Both the position numbers and the translations under genes were made by a program. This document shows positions 11,871 through 24,551 of a stretch of 64,000 nt of DNA, one piece after another (positions within the stretch are counted from its first letter, which is position 1; each line of letters opens with the position of its first letter). The stretch spans positions 8,928,001 to 8,992,000 of the forward strand of contig OZ234500.1 of the NCBI GenBank assembly GCA_965153455.1, given 5' to 3'. Origin of the DNA: Sphagnum compactum. Taxonomy: Eukaryota > Bryophyta > Sphagnopsida > Sphagnales. The notes beneath the pieces are model-generated. The model did no database searches and was not told where the DNA came from. It saw only the letters and a program-made list of their open reading frames with translations.

Positions 11871-14800
11871 CTTTTACAAGAACTTTGCTAAACTCCATTG
11901 TACAAAAATGAAAAAAATTCAATTAGACCAAACTAGCAAGATTTAGTGGAATTAACAAATACAAATAAAATTAAAGATGTGATATTGAACACTGAAACTT
12001 TTTTACCATGACTGTAAATGCAAATTATTGCACACAACAAAGACAATGAAATGTGTGCATCCATTTTTCTAGTGGTTGTAATTCTTCCACAATGTTTATT
12101 CAAAGAAAATGTTTACACTCGATTGTTTTTTGCATTTGATTTTCTTTTTTAATGATGACAAATGTTAATAGTACCAAATTAAAAACATATTTTTTCTTTG
12201 ACAAATGAAGAATGACAATTAAATTATTTAATTTGTCTTTGATGTATGTTAATTTTGTGTGTTGGTCATTCAATGATTTCATTTTCTTAATCAACACACA
12301 TCAATGTTTTCAATTGCAAAATTTGGTATGTGCCTATAATAAATTACAATTACATAAGTGGTTCAATATTGTAATTATAATAATCTTAACATTATTACAC
12401 ATGTACAAACACATATATGCACATACACACAAACACATACAAATAAATCATACAACAATATATGTATTTTTATACATACATAAATGTACATGTACAACAT
12501 CTTGTTTATTGGTAGGGCAACTGTGTTTGTGACGCTTTCATTCAAAAATGCCTCAACCTAAGGGCATTGCATGCATAAAACCCAATGAAAGCCCTTGAAA
12601 CGTTTGATGAAAGCCCAACGAAGAAATGTAGTCCTTGATGGAATGTAATTCCCAATGAATAACAAAAATCCCCATGTTCTCCCCCCCCCCTGTTCCTAGG
12701 AGATTTATCTTGCCTTGTACAAATTATTCATTTAACTGTTTAAAAACTAGCCAAAGGCTTTTAGGGATTTTGAATTTTGTTGCCTTGGTTAGCCTTATCA
12801 AAACTCTTATTAAAAATTACAACTTCAATTTATTTTAAAAGGTTGGATGTTTTAGTTTGAGGAGGGTTTCACCATTTGTCAACATATAAAAAGTTCACAA
12901 GCCATCTAAATCCATGGTCTTTTTCATACTTTTATCCAAAAATGAAATTTTTTCATCAAATGGATAAAATTTTCCATTCCATGAATATTTTCATCCATTA
13001 GTTTCACATATCCATCCATGAGTTATGAATGAAAATTTGCACCCAATGGAATCATGCATACGCAAATATCCACCATTGGATGAATTATTACTAAAGGAAT
13101 AATATATAATTGCAAAGGTGGACATGTCATGAATCCAAACCCATTGATGAATCTAACAATCATCTAAATGATAGTATGTAAATTGCCATCATTGTAGAAT
13201 TGATTCATCAAAGGAAATCAGAGATATATGACATGCAAGCAATGTTTTGATACAAGATAGACATGTCAACACTCACACTGGATACCCCATGAAATTTAGA
13301 CATTTGCTTTTTGGGGTTCAAATTGTGATGTCATTGTCAAAAATATCCTTCACAACACAAAGTCATAATAAGTTGACAACTCTCTACACATTGAAAGGGG
13401 TGGGTGGCATGACGCAAAAAGGTCGGATGAAACAAATATCTCCCTAAAGATTACACGATAGCTATGATCAGCCCTTTATGTAATTGACACAAAGCATGTT
13501 GTCCTTCCTTCTCCATGAAGCAACTTCTTCAATCTTCTGATTGAAGAATCTTCTTCTTCATCTCATGAGTCTTTTAACTTTTGTTTTTTTTTTTTTTTGG
13601 TTAACATTCACTCCTCAATCTTTTCACAGCTTTTGTTAAATTGAGATGATGAATCTCAATATGCCCCTTTTATAAGGACCATCAAAAGATAAATACTTGC
13701 ACCACATCAAGGAGCTAATTGTATAATTCAACCCTTCACTAAATTAAACATTGAACACAAAGCTTATTACTAACAATTAATTAGTGCGTGTCACAATTTG
13801 GTTATTACATTCCTAATAATCAGTGATTCAATAATTCAATTATCTTTTGCACATAGCTAGATGCATACCAAATTGATTATCATATGTGATTAAGGTTTTG
13901 TTTTTTTTCACAAAACACACAGACACACACACACACATATAATTTTGAAATTTTGATGTATTTTTAGGAAGAGTTAATAAAATCTACATAAGGAAAAAAA
14001 AAAAACATTTTTTTGTCAATAAATTATTTTCTTTCCAAAAAAGAATACTACTGGTGAGTCCGATCTCCTCCAACTGGACTAAGTGTTTTGGAATTTTTAA
14101 GAGAGGGATATCCTTTTTATTACCTTTTGTCACGTTACCTTTTATGCAATTGACGTTCACTATGGTGCATTTTTGCATGCACGCTTTTTAGATACTGTCC
14201 AAATCTTAAAGGACACGGCTCGATCAAAAGGGGTGAGTTACCCTGAACTACAAAAACCCTTTTGAAAACCCAATTATATTATTTAAAAAAAAAAGGGTTT
14301 GGTAACTCACTTTTCATTTTGATTGGCTGGTTTGAAAATTCTAACTACATCTTCACTAAAAACATCTGCATTAAATAATCAATTTGTGACACCCACTATG
14401 GGGAAGACTCATGCATGCATGGATAGGGCAAAAAAATTCCAAATTTAACACGTAGAGGGCCAAAAAGTTGGACAATTGCAAAAAGTGTATATTCCATTCT
14501 GAAGTAGCGGACAAAACTTGATGTCTGGACTCAGTGGACAATTTGTATGTATTGTATGACCTTTGGACCAAGAACCAAATAATGGGAATGTGGCAAAGCA
14601 CAAGTATGAAGATATTTGTGGAAAGCATTGGAAGATATTTGACCAGATGCCAAAAAAGGTAATGCAAAGTAATTATTAACACCCATGTCTATTATCTTAG
14701 GGCAATAATAAATTTTTATAACATAAAAAGACAACAAAAAATACAAAAAAAAATCAATTCAAGATTAATTTCATTATATTTTTGTTAGTAAATCTTCATC

Positions 14801-17200
14801 AAAGCCTTATTGAAGTTTTTAAAATAACGTCAAATTAATTTAAAACATTTATATCTCAAAAAAGAATTTGATATTAGAATTTTAACTTATTGGAAATTGA
14901 CATGCTGCATAATTTTTTCAAATTAATTTTTAAAAATCTCATTTAAATGAAATTTAAAAGAATTGAAGCTAATTATTTGTATGTTAATAAAATAAATTTC
15001 AATTTAAAAATTAGTCATACAAATTGTTTTTTACATTTCATAGCGATATGAAACCTTGCGATACAAAAAGACAAGTGACAACCCAAAAAATAAAATGATA
15101 TAAAGGCATGATTAAATAAGTTACTCAACATTCATATTTTAAAAAGAAACTCAAAAAAGTAGATGGGTAGACTTCAAAACAACCCATCAATTGGATGTGC
15201 ACCTAAAATCTACACATGCCTTTCATCAGCTTGGGGCAATAACAAATGGAGGGATATTAAGGAGTAGGAAGGGATCTTGCAAAAAATGGAAGTGATCCAA
15301 GGAAGCAAATTATGCCTTTTAGGTGTATAATCCCTCCCAATTCTAAGGAGTAGGTGTAAAAATCGTCTTCCTCTTAGTAGGCTTTTTTTAATGGTGAAGA
15401 TGCCAAAAACACCAAATAATTTTTAAAAATTCCTTTGGGAAATGGTAGTGCAATAAATGACATTTTATCATACCATTTTTGGACATATGAAACATTCCTT
15501 GACACCCCCAAGAATATATTTTTGTCAACATCTTAATGTGCACAAACAATGGCATGGAAACGTTAGAGCACCAAAAGGTTGTGTTTTAAGTTACATTAAT
15601 CCCCTGCCCATTAAGTAAATTTCATTTTTGCACAAATAATAAATTGTTTTATTGATGATTTTGAGTGTTCTAACTTGAACCTACTTTAATTTGGACATTA
15701 ATTTAGCCTACTTAGGTGGGTCAAAACATGGTCATATGAGCCAAATAAGGGTGTTGAGAGTTTTTGAAATTTTCAAATTAAAGTAGATTTGTTTTTGGCA
15801 TTTAAAATCTATTTTAATCATTCTAAGTTATGATAAATGATTAATGTGAGTGTTAAAATTTTAAAAAATCTAAATCATTAAATTTCATTTTGGGTTTTTG
15901 TTTTAGCAAATGACTTTTGAACGTGAATAATAATTGCATTAGAAGCAACCAATTTTGCAAAGGACTAAGGTAAAAGATTCTTGTTTTATTAAAAAATGAT
16001 GGTAAATCTTTTTTTAATGATAATAAAATACTATTTACACTAATAAATGCCTCACAATTTAAAAATTATGGAATTGAAAATTTAAAAAATATTCAAAGTA
16101 TGCTTCAAAATCTCAAATTTTCAAATTTTTTTTACCACATGTTAATGGGGTGTAATGTACATGACATATAAAACAAAGTTGTAACACATGATACAAAAAA
16201 CTAAAATCTAAAATAGTTAAACATATTTTGGTCTGATCTGAAATTATAATAAAATTTCAACATGAAATGAAAAATTTGACAAAATCTGCACACTTTGAAA
16301 TCATATTTATCCATGAACAATGTCTTAAAAAAAATGTGATATATTGGAGCAACTATATGTATTTTTAATAACAAGTTACAAAAGACTCTATTCATATTTT
16401 TTTATATGAATAGACCTCGACTTAAGATGCACTAGTGTATTGGTGGTTTTCAATGCTTCTACCATAATTATGCAATTGTTTCATTTTTATTATATATGAA
16501 GGTTCTTATTATCAAACAAATATTTTTGATTTACATATTGTTGGGGGACTTTAGGGATATTCTAAGCATTTTCCCTCTAATGTACCTTCTAAATCATACT
16601 TGGTTCCTATTACACTTAACCAACTTATATTGAATATTCTTTTGTCAATAATGTACCAAGCCTTGCTAATTGCAAGATGCGTTGCTTCACATTCTTCCCA
16701 CATTGTCAATATTGTGACCTTGATTATGTCGAGTCATTAGAACATTGTTTATTGTTTTGGATCTTCATGGATTTTAAAAAAAAGCACAACTTGTCATATT
16801 GGCATTGAATTCCACTTCTAACCTCTCCCCTACAATTCTTTTCTTGACCTAAAACTAGGAGCCTTTTCAACAATCTAGAACTCTTCGGTTGCATTCTAAC
16901 ATTGACCTTCTTCAACCTTGGAAACATTGTTTCAAATACTCTCCATTTCATTAGAAGGAAGAGCATAGTTATTTATCACATTTATTTTTGTCTGTTGATC
17001 CATTTAGTTTTTCTCTTTTTTCTCTCATTTTTTTGCCCATCACCCAAAGTGAACTAGCACTCACCGTTACTCCATGCAGATGGATGATGCGTGGATACGA
17101 AATATTTTTTCATTGTATTATTCTTCTACCAAAACTAATCACAATAGTTAGCTGTAATCTAACTAGTGTTGTGTGTGTATATTATTTAAGACTTACAATC
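11871..17200. other. Intergenic, microsatellites, no gene recognised
   Basis: AT-rich sequence without recognisable coding content. Local features: an ACAT/ACAC-rich stretch at 12,400-12,500, a C10 run at 12,681-12,690, a region with repeated ATCCAT/TTCATC motifs at 12,900-13,060, and a CA-rich microsatellite at about 13,914-13,938. The scattered short open frames have biased composition and no family features. Confidence 0.5.
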
Positions 17201-19490
17201 TATGTAGTGTAAATGGTTTGAGGAAATTTATTTGCACATTACATACGTGTAAAAATATATGGTTCAATTACAAACTAAGTAAGCGTAAGTGTAATGTGTA
17301 AAGTGGGGTGGGTAAATGTAAATGCAAAAAAATATATATCCATTTTACACCATGTAAGACCATGTAGAATGTGTAACTTCTATTTGGGTAGGGGGATGTT
17401 CGAAGTTTCAAAGTTTTTTCAGTGATGGCCAGGCCAATCAAAGCAGCCCATTGCAAAAAAAATAAAATAATAAAAAATTAAATGATCACAACTACTTAAA
17501 AGAATCACAAGAAGTACCCAAATTAGGAATATAATTTCTCTTCAAGCAATGAGTTGAGTTTGCAGCACTCAAGTTGCATGTTTTGTGTGCACCCAATATA
17601 TTCTCCAGTAGCACCATAATTTGTCCCATATCCTTAGACCAAAAATACATGTGGCTAAAAGAAAGCTCTTTCATAAAAACAATTTTTGGTAGTATAAAAT
17701 TCAATTTGGGGGGGGGGATATTGAAATAATTTTAAAAATTTGTAAAATGTTGATCAAAGTAACCCATTGCCCAAATAATAATAATAATAAGTAAAAAAAT
17801 GAACTTTGTGATGCACACATAACTAATTAATATGGATTGCAAATAGATAAATAACTAAGGGTACATAATATATACCAATACATGTCCCAAAACATTACAA
17901 AATGTTCCTTAAGTGTATTTGACCATCATTACATTACTTATGCGTAAATGTCCAAATAAAAACATTGTAGGTAGTGTAAATGTAATGAGTTGCATCATGT
18001 AAATATGAATGTTTTACATTTACACTGATTTATACAACATGTATGTGCCTATTTACACTTACATGCACAAAATTATTTCTAATTGTCCACATGTATCTAC
18101 ATACCTATATTTTATGTAATTATTTATGTACAAAGAAACCATTTACATTCCTTACCTACTTAACCTATCATAGGTTCTCATTTACATAGGTAGCATGTGA
18201 CATGGGTGTAGGAGGGCTTAGAAGGGATAGGTTGCCAAGTTGTGAGTTGTGAAGGTTTCTAGGAGGATTACATAATCCTTTCTTCGTGACCACTTCATAG
18301 CGCTCCCAAACCATCCCCCCCTATCTACTTTTAGTATTGTTGAAATCGTTCAACATGGTGATGTGCAATTTGTTTGCAATTTCTCAAAAAAATTCAGACC
18401 TATGGAACAAAAATTCATGAAATTTAGTTTGATTTTCATCTTTGGAAATACATTATTTTTTAAAATTAATTTATCAAGGTTCTATAAAGATTCTAAAGTT
18501 AACCCTACTTTGACCCAAATAATATTGGAATGGATGATCTTACGTGGGGTGTAATATACTTGGGTGAACTACACAAGTATTATTAGTATCACCTCTTTTT
18601 CTTAAGGCATTAATGTTATCCTTATAAAATAACCTTTAATGCTTTAAAAAAAAAGAGATGATAACCCTTTGGGCCTCCATGTTCACTTTGAAATCCTTTT
18701 TTTAACCCCTAAACATGATGATTTGCAAAAGAAAGCAAACTTAGAACAAAGAGAAATATATTTCTCTTAAAGAAAAATGAAAAGCAACAATTGTTTTCAT
18801 GAAGAAACATTTATTGCGCAACACATTCATAACAACGACAATCAAAATGAAAACATAAGCTGAAACTTGTTTTACCACCAACCGAGGAGAAAAAGGACTG
18901 TTTGTACCCTGATTATTATAATATACTTTTGTTGCTATGGGGTGTTGATCTCACCTTGAGCTTATGCCTTCATACTAAAGAAGCTACTCTTATCCATCAT
19001 TTCTATTATATGTTTTGTGGACTTCACCCCCTCCTCTTGGACCCCAACGCTCGGGTATGATCTTCAAATCACAAACTATGTTAGCTATAGGATAAAATTA
19101 AACTTGGTTCTATACATGAATGAAATTTTGCTTGAGCACCTACTTCAAGGGAAAAAACCGCTGCAAAGAGGCCAGAGTGAACAAACAGCCCCCAGCTCAT
19201 GGTGAAATTGTTGATTATGGTAGTAGTTAGTACCTTGGCAGCTTCGGCATAAATTAAATTATTTTTTAACTTGTTGAAGTTTTTGTAAATATATATATTC
19301 TAATCTGGTGAAATTTCTGAAAAATTATTGAGAATGTAAGAGTCTGATCTTGGATGTCCTGAGAAGAGGTAGTAAGCAAGGGCTCACTTGAACACTAAGA
19401 AAGTTCAAATTATTTGAAGTAAAAACACCTTACAGTGAATATAATGCTTAAAATTTCAAATTAAAAAATCCTTCATCAAACCAAGAAACT
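17201..19490. other. Intergenic, TGTAAATG-rich stretch, no gene
   Basis: Between about 17,215 and 18,200 the words GTAAATGT and ACATTTACA recur in both orientations. This suggests the remains of a terminal or subterminal repeat of an old DNA transposon, though I could not find ends. A G10 run lies at 17,708-17,717. Nothing else could be supported. Confidence 0.35.
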
Positions 19491-19499
19491 AAGCTTACA

Positions 19500-20170
19500 A
19501 ACATGTTTTTTTTTTCTTTCTTTCTTTAAACCTCTTCTACTTTCAAAGCTTCTAACTTTCTCATTTTTTGTTCATTTTAAACGATTTAAAGTGTTATACA
19601 AGTGTCACCTTCAATTTTACAAATCATCTTTTAACCCTAATAGCAACAAAGCAACAAGAAATTTTTTGGGTGATTGAAATTTGGCTTTGTAATGTTCAAT
19701 GCTTTGTTTTTTTGAGTTCTTAACCCCCTCTACTTGGGGGGGCATCTCTCAATTCTAATTCATTTTTGATGATTTTTAATGTGTCAAATGTGTATTAGGA
19801 GGGGTTCAAATTTTGTTTGGATACCAAAAACAATGGAGCCCTCCCCTTGGATCGGGCCTATCTCGAGCGCTTAAGCAATCACGCCTTGTTCAATTTAAGT
19901 GATTTAAAGTGCTATAAGAGTGCAACCTTACAATCGACAAATCATCTTTCAACCATAAAGGCAATAGAGCGACTTTAAAAGACTTTTTTGGGTGTTTGGT
20001 AATAGTCTTTGAAGTGTGTGGTGGTTTTCGTTTCCACCATTTGACACCCCCCCCCCCCCTCCCTACTTTGGAGGGTCATATCTGACTCATTTCTTCATCT
20101 TTTTGAACGATTCAGCTTTCTGTGGGTGTGCAAATAGTAGGGCTACAATTCCTCTTTGGGCATGAAATTC
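19500..20170 (+). repeat. Diverged tandem array, about four units of 130-200 bp
   Basis: Four diverged copies of one pattern follow each other. Each has a C/T-rich start (CCCCTCTACTT, CCCTCCCCTTGG, CCCTCCCTACTTTGG), then TTCATTTTAAACGATTTAAAGTG-like sequence, then ACAAATCATCTTT(T/C)AACC in the clearest two. The TTCA(T/A)TTTAA...GATTTAAAGTG segment begins near 19,570 and 19,890, with weaker relatives near 19,759 and 20,094. A C13 run sits at 20,047-20,059 in the last unit. The array ends just before the GC-richer MFT promoter. Confidence 0.5.
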
Positions 20171-20199
20171 AGAAATTCGTAGACCTCTGAGACACTAAG

Positions 20200-21573
20200 T
20201 GTTCGGTGACCGGCCTGGCTACCCTACTACGGTAACAAGAAAAAACAGTAAGTTTTTTCCTAACTTCCTTTCACTCTTCTAATTTTCAGTTACCACGTAC
20301 AATCGCAAAAGTGGCGAGAGGAATATTCTGAGAGCGCGCAGTAAACGTTCGTTGGCTTTTACCGAAAAGCAAAAAAGCGCGTACGTGAAGTAAACACACA
20401 CTGTAACCATTTCTTGATTTCTCTTCACACGCGCCCCAATTCACAATAACGTGGCATCCGCATAGTATGATGATGCAGCATGGGTGATTAGACCGAAACT
20501 TTACACGTGTCCAGTGGTGCCACGGGCATCTGTCGGTCAGATATGAGAAGTGTCCACTTGGCACATATCCACACCGCAGCACTTCGACGCCCTCAACGCG
20601 GCACGAGTAAACAGTAATGGCAGAGACACGTGCTTGACTGTGAGGTGGTGCACTTCCCCCCTCCTCCGCCTACCGGGGGGTGGCCTATGGGACCCACCAA
20701 TATTTCCTTTACTGGCGACTTTTCGCCAAATTTCGACGTGAAAAATAAGATTTCGATCTATACAAAACATTTTTCCTGCCCCAAAGATTTTTATTTTTTC
20801 AAATTGCCAGATTTTTATGATAAGTTCCGATAGATAGCCAAGAATATAGAAGGATTTTTTTTTTTAACGTTTTTTTTTCCTACTCTCATATCTAGTATGT
20901 AGCCAAATTTGGCTAAATTATTTTGTGGATGATCGCCACTTTGGCTATATCACAAAATCCTTAAAACAAACCCTAGTGGGACCCACGTCCCTCTCCATTC
21001 TGTAAGCCTGGATTTGTACCTGGAATGATATTATTACACAGATGCCGGTCACGGATAAAGAGGCACCGTTTGTTATTGGTTAATGAGCCCTTTCTGTAAC
21101 CAACTTACGAGTCTTTAATAGATTTCACTCACACCCAGGGAACGTAGCCTAACAGCTTTTAAAAACCAAAACCTAAAGAAGCTGATTGCTACGTTCCTGC
21201 ACTCCCTTTCTTTGCACCTTTCACCAAAGTAGCAAAGGACAGCGACTTGGAACATTTCCTCAACTGCTTGCTTGCTTTCGTGCTTGCAGCTCAAACATAT
21301 CTGCTGCAACAAGATCGAAAATCGAGTGGAAAGTTGAGATAACAACTTGTTGCAAAGATTATTGAAGTTCGGCTATATATATACGTAGAGAGAGACACCC
21401 AGAAATATATATATATATTTGCGTGCCTATTTCCCCCAAATTTTATATGTGTAGTCTGTAGGGTATTCGTAGAGGCAGCAGTTCGAGGTTGTGGGAACTG
21501 TAAATCGTTTTCAGGGTAAAGGAGAGACGGCGCTGCTGCTATTAGGCTGTTGTTGCTGCCCTAAGGAGGGGAT
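20200..21573 (+). promoter_or_regulatory. Promoter and 5' leader of the MFT gene
   Basis: From about 20,200 the sequence becomes richer in G+C and CpG than its surroundings. Two perfect G-boxes (CACGTG) lie at 20,504-20,509 (ACACGTGTCC) and 20,627-20,632 (GACACGTGCT), about 0.95-1.07 kb upstream of the start codon. Both have the ACGT core of ABA-responsive elements. A TATA-like CTATATATATAC lies at 21,373-21,384, about 190 bp before the ATG, followed by a (TA)n stretch at 21,405-21,420 and a G+C-richer leader. Known from Arabidopsis: MFT is controlled by ABA signalling in seeds. The same control here is inference from the boxes. Confidence 0.55.
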
Positions 21574-21678
21574 ATGGCGCGATCGATAGACCCTTTAGTT
21601 GTGGGGCGAGTGGTAGGAGACGTTATTGACATGTTTGTGCCGAGCGTTGATTTGGCGGTGCAGTACACGTCGCGCCAG
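21574..21678 (+). CDS. MFT: MFT coding exon 1a
   Basis: 105 nt encode residues 1-35, ending TSRQ, with donor CAG|GTAATA. If this intron is retained, the frame continues for about 40 codons and stops at a TGA just before 21,802, giving a truncated 75-residue product. Confidence 0.88.
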
Positions 21679-24551
21679 GTAATATCGTCTTTTCACGTAA
21701 TAGGAGAGGAGAGATCGAAGGTGCTCGTTTTTTTTTTTGGCGCTTTTGCAGTCTCGTCGACTGGATCCGCCTTGAACATCAAAAGGGCTGGAGATTTATG
21801 ATCTCTCTTGCATGGATTATTCTTTTCTTGCTTGGTCTCACAGCAGTGAAAGAAACAACAGCGTGTGAGTTTCTCGTAAGGAACCGCTAGACCTAAAATC
21901 ACGTGACAGATGTTAGTGCGATGTTGGATAGTGCAAATGCCTTGAGCAAATGCCATGAGCTTGTAGCTCGTGAAAGATTCCTGGCAATGTTCAGTTGGAT
22001 AACTGTGTCTTCCTGCATTTCCTGCAGGATTTCTTGGTTGTCAGTTTGGTCATTTAACTCCCCTTCTTTTGCGGCTATGGCAGGTGAGCAATGGATGTCA
22101 GATGAAACCGTCTGCTACTGCTCTGGCTCCTAACATCGAAGTGGCAGATCACAATGCTGATAACGTGAATCTTTTTACTCTTGTACGATTGCTAGACTTT
22201 CTCTTCGAGTCTCTCTTATTAAAGCGCAGCTGCTGCTACGGCCAATTGATTCAAAGTGTCGATGCCCGATGTATATACATATCTCAGAGCATACATGTTG
22301 AGTTGATTTTACTTCTTGATGTTCTGATCTTGTGCAAGTTGGACGCAAGAAGACGATCTGTAGTGCGCATATGCGTTAAAACTGCTTTGCTCTAGAAGCT
22401 TCTTGATCTCTTTTTTTCACGTGAGAAATCTTCTTTTGACAGATTATGACGGACCCGGATGCCCCCAGTCCAAGCGAGCCTAGCATGAGGGAATGGGTTC
22501 ACTGGTACGTTCCCTCCTCTCTGAAACCTCATAACGATCAGACGTAAGTTCGTCTCTTCTGAAGATGCGAACTTACGCTGGAGCGCCTCCTCTAGCGGTC
22601 CATGTATGGAAGTAAGGATTCAGTTCAAGGCTATCCTGGACCCATGCTCGACGAGTTCGTGTAGAACGGACTGAGGAGACAATCCAGTAATCCGGTGTGT
22701 CAGACCAGCAGCAATCCTGTGATTCTAAGCTGTTACCGTGACACATTATCAGCGGAGTTTCGATCTGGCAATGTACTAGTAGTGATGGCTTGGAACTGTC
22801 CTTGAGATTGAGACACACGATCCCCACAATGATTAGGCAGTACCAAGATCTTCTCATGTTTCTGATCATTTCAACCATAGAATCCACTGAGGCTTATGGA
22901 ATTTAATCATAACCGTAGTGTAGCTCAGTGGCTTGAATGATGATATATAACTCTCCACAGAAGTGATCACACCTAAGAAGCATTCTGAAAGCTCTGGTGG
23001 CTCCTAACCTCATCATGGGTCTGGAAATTCCGTTCATCATGCTTGAAGACTGATAGACATTTTTTTGGGTGGTGAACAGGATTGTGACGGACATTCCTGG
23101 AAGTAATGTTGATACCTCTCAAGGTATTCTTTATCAGTTAGCTGAATCTCGATTTTGCATGTCAATAGGTGTAATTAACTACAGGAAATATAGCATGTCT
23201 TTCCTGCATTGTCTAATTCCTTTAATATATGGTTGAAAAGTGAGGATGAGGAGTGAGGTCTATGGAGCCTTTCCAAGTTAGCAAGAGGTCCAGGTTTATC
23301 TTCTTGGTTGGATTTCCTGATTGATAAAGTTTGAACTCCTCATTTTTATTCTGTCATGGTTGAGAATGCTTGTAACTTACTTTTGGAATGCAATTAACAT
23401 TTGTATGTATGCTTCCTGTGGATTCCAATGTTTTAGATTTGGGAAAAATTGGAGTAGTCAATAAGCAGTCGCTTAAGGCTTGCCTTGACTAAATGACAAA
23501 GCTTCAACAGTGTTTGAAGAGTAAAGGTTGTTTTTCAAATTATCTATTCAACTGAACAAAAGGTTTGCTTACCAAAAAAGGATGTTCGGTGTTTCTGCCT
23601 ATGGAATTTTCAGAATGATCATTTTGAGGGCCTCTAAAACCCTGAGTGGCAGCCTTTTAAAAGCCCACTTTGTTCCCAAAAATCCATGCTGTTAAACCTT
23701 GGCCATGTTGTTCCTCTCTTTTGCCTGTTACCTTGTTTCATTCATTTTTGTTGTAAAACTTCTTGTTGTGTTCCTTTTCATCTTGATTACTTTAGTCACC
23801 TTGTGTTTTTTGTTTTGTTGAGCTAGCCAGCACCAAACCTGAGGCTTCTGGTTACTGCTGGTCTTGTGACAGAAAATCAGTATGTTGGCTAATGCATGAC
23901 AGTGAATTACACCCATTGTAAGGAGCTGATGCAGTTAGTAGGAATGATTACCAGTAGCCACTTGCTGCCATAAGTGTTGCTATTTGGTAAGGTCACCTAA
24001 AAGGCATGTGACTGTTTTTCTATTTCTGTGTCTTTCTCCCTTGTCCACTGATATGTGTTGGTGGGTCTGAAATTCTATGATATTGTTCTCAGGTCATCTC
24101 TAATCTATTTATGTATGACTTCATAAGTATGAAGATACGATAGTTTGGAACATATAGTACATGAATGACCTAGTGCTTATATGTGAAGTTCTTGGAGGGT
24201 GAATGCTGCCTTTCATTTAATACCTGATATGTTCGAATTGGTGCAAAAATCTAAGTTTCACTACCTTTGGCTGTACCTTGTACAGGGCATGTAACACTGA
24301 AGGAACGAGTGGTGTCTCCGAGCGCTGCTGGTAAAGAGATAGTGCCATATATGGGTCCTCGTCCACCTATAGGAATACACAGATATATATTTGTGCTATT
24401 TAAGCAGCCATGTGGGCCTTTGATCGTATGCCCACCTCCAACACGCAACAACTTCAACACCCGCAATTTTGCAGCTGAACATGGTTTAGGATTACCAGTA
24501 GCTGCTACTTACTTTAATGCGCAGAAGGAGCCTGGGAATCGGAGACGGTAA
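21574..24551 (+). CDS. MFT: MOTHER OF FT AND TFL1-like PEBP protein (five coding exons, 191 aa)
   Basis: Phosphatidylethanolamine-binding-protein family member of the FT/TFL1/MFT group. In seed plants MFT acts as a transcriptional co-regulator in seed germination and ABA response. Exons: 21,574-21,678, 22,084-22,182, 22,443-22,504, 23,080-23,123 and 24,286-24,551, all with GT-AG introns. They splice to 576 nt including the TAA stop. MFT identity rests on [12 protein letters not shown] (res. 6-17), [18 protein letters not shown] (70-81), Trp86 in MREWVHW where FT has Tyr85 and TFL1 has His88, GIHRYIF (133-139), and the C-terminus [11 protein letters not shown]. Ligand-pocket motifs DPDxP and GxHR are intact. 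The 62-nt third coding exon matches FT exon 2 exactly in length and phase. Odd points: FT exon 1 is split by an extra phase-0 intron after Gln35, and residues 104-118 are extra relative to Arabidopsis MFT. No stops or frameshifts. Start chosen because it aligns with family N-termini. Confidence 0.93.
22084..22182 (+). CDS. MFT: MFT coding exon 1b
   Basis: 99 nt in phase 0 encode [10 protein letters not shown] through NLFTL (res. 36-68). Acceptor ATGGCAG|GTGAGC and donor CTT|GTACGA. Together with exon 1a it makes 204 nt, one codon longer than the single 201-nt first exon of FT. Confidence 0.88.
22443..22504 (+). CDS. MFT: MFT coding exon 2 (FT exon 2 equivalent)
   Basis: 62 nt from acceptor TTTGACAG to donor TG|GTACGT encode [13 protein letters not shown] and MREWVH. 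It carries the anion-pocket motif DPDxP and the diagnostic Trp86. Confidence 0.92.
23080..23123 (+). CDS. MFT: MFT coding exon 3
   Basis: 44 nt encode [14 protein letters not shown] (res. 90-103), completing Trp89 at its 5' side. It is one codon longer than the 41-nt FT exon 3. Acceptor GTGAACAG and donor AAG|GTATTC. Confidence 0.85.
24286..24551 (+). CDS. MFT: MFT coding exon 4 with extended 5' end
   Basis: 266 nt from acceptor CTTGTACAG to the TAA. The first 15 codons' worth ([15 protein letters not shown], res. 104-118) precede the position where Arabidopsis MFT exon 4 begins (GKEI). An in-frame AG near 24,308 could serve as an alternative acceptor and remove eight of these residues, but it lacks a pyrimidine tract. 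Confidence 0.85.

Noticed and set aside
21574-24551. Calling the PEBP gene FT or TFL1 rather than MFT
   Set aside because: The key position is Trp86 (neither Tyr nor His), and the [17 protein letters not shown] and QKEPxxRRR segments are MFT-type.
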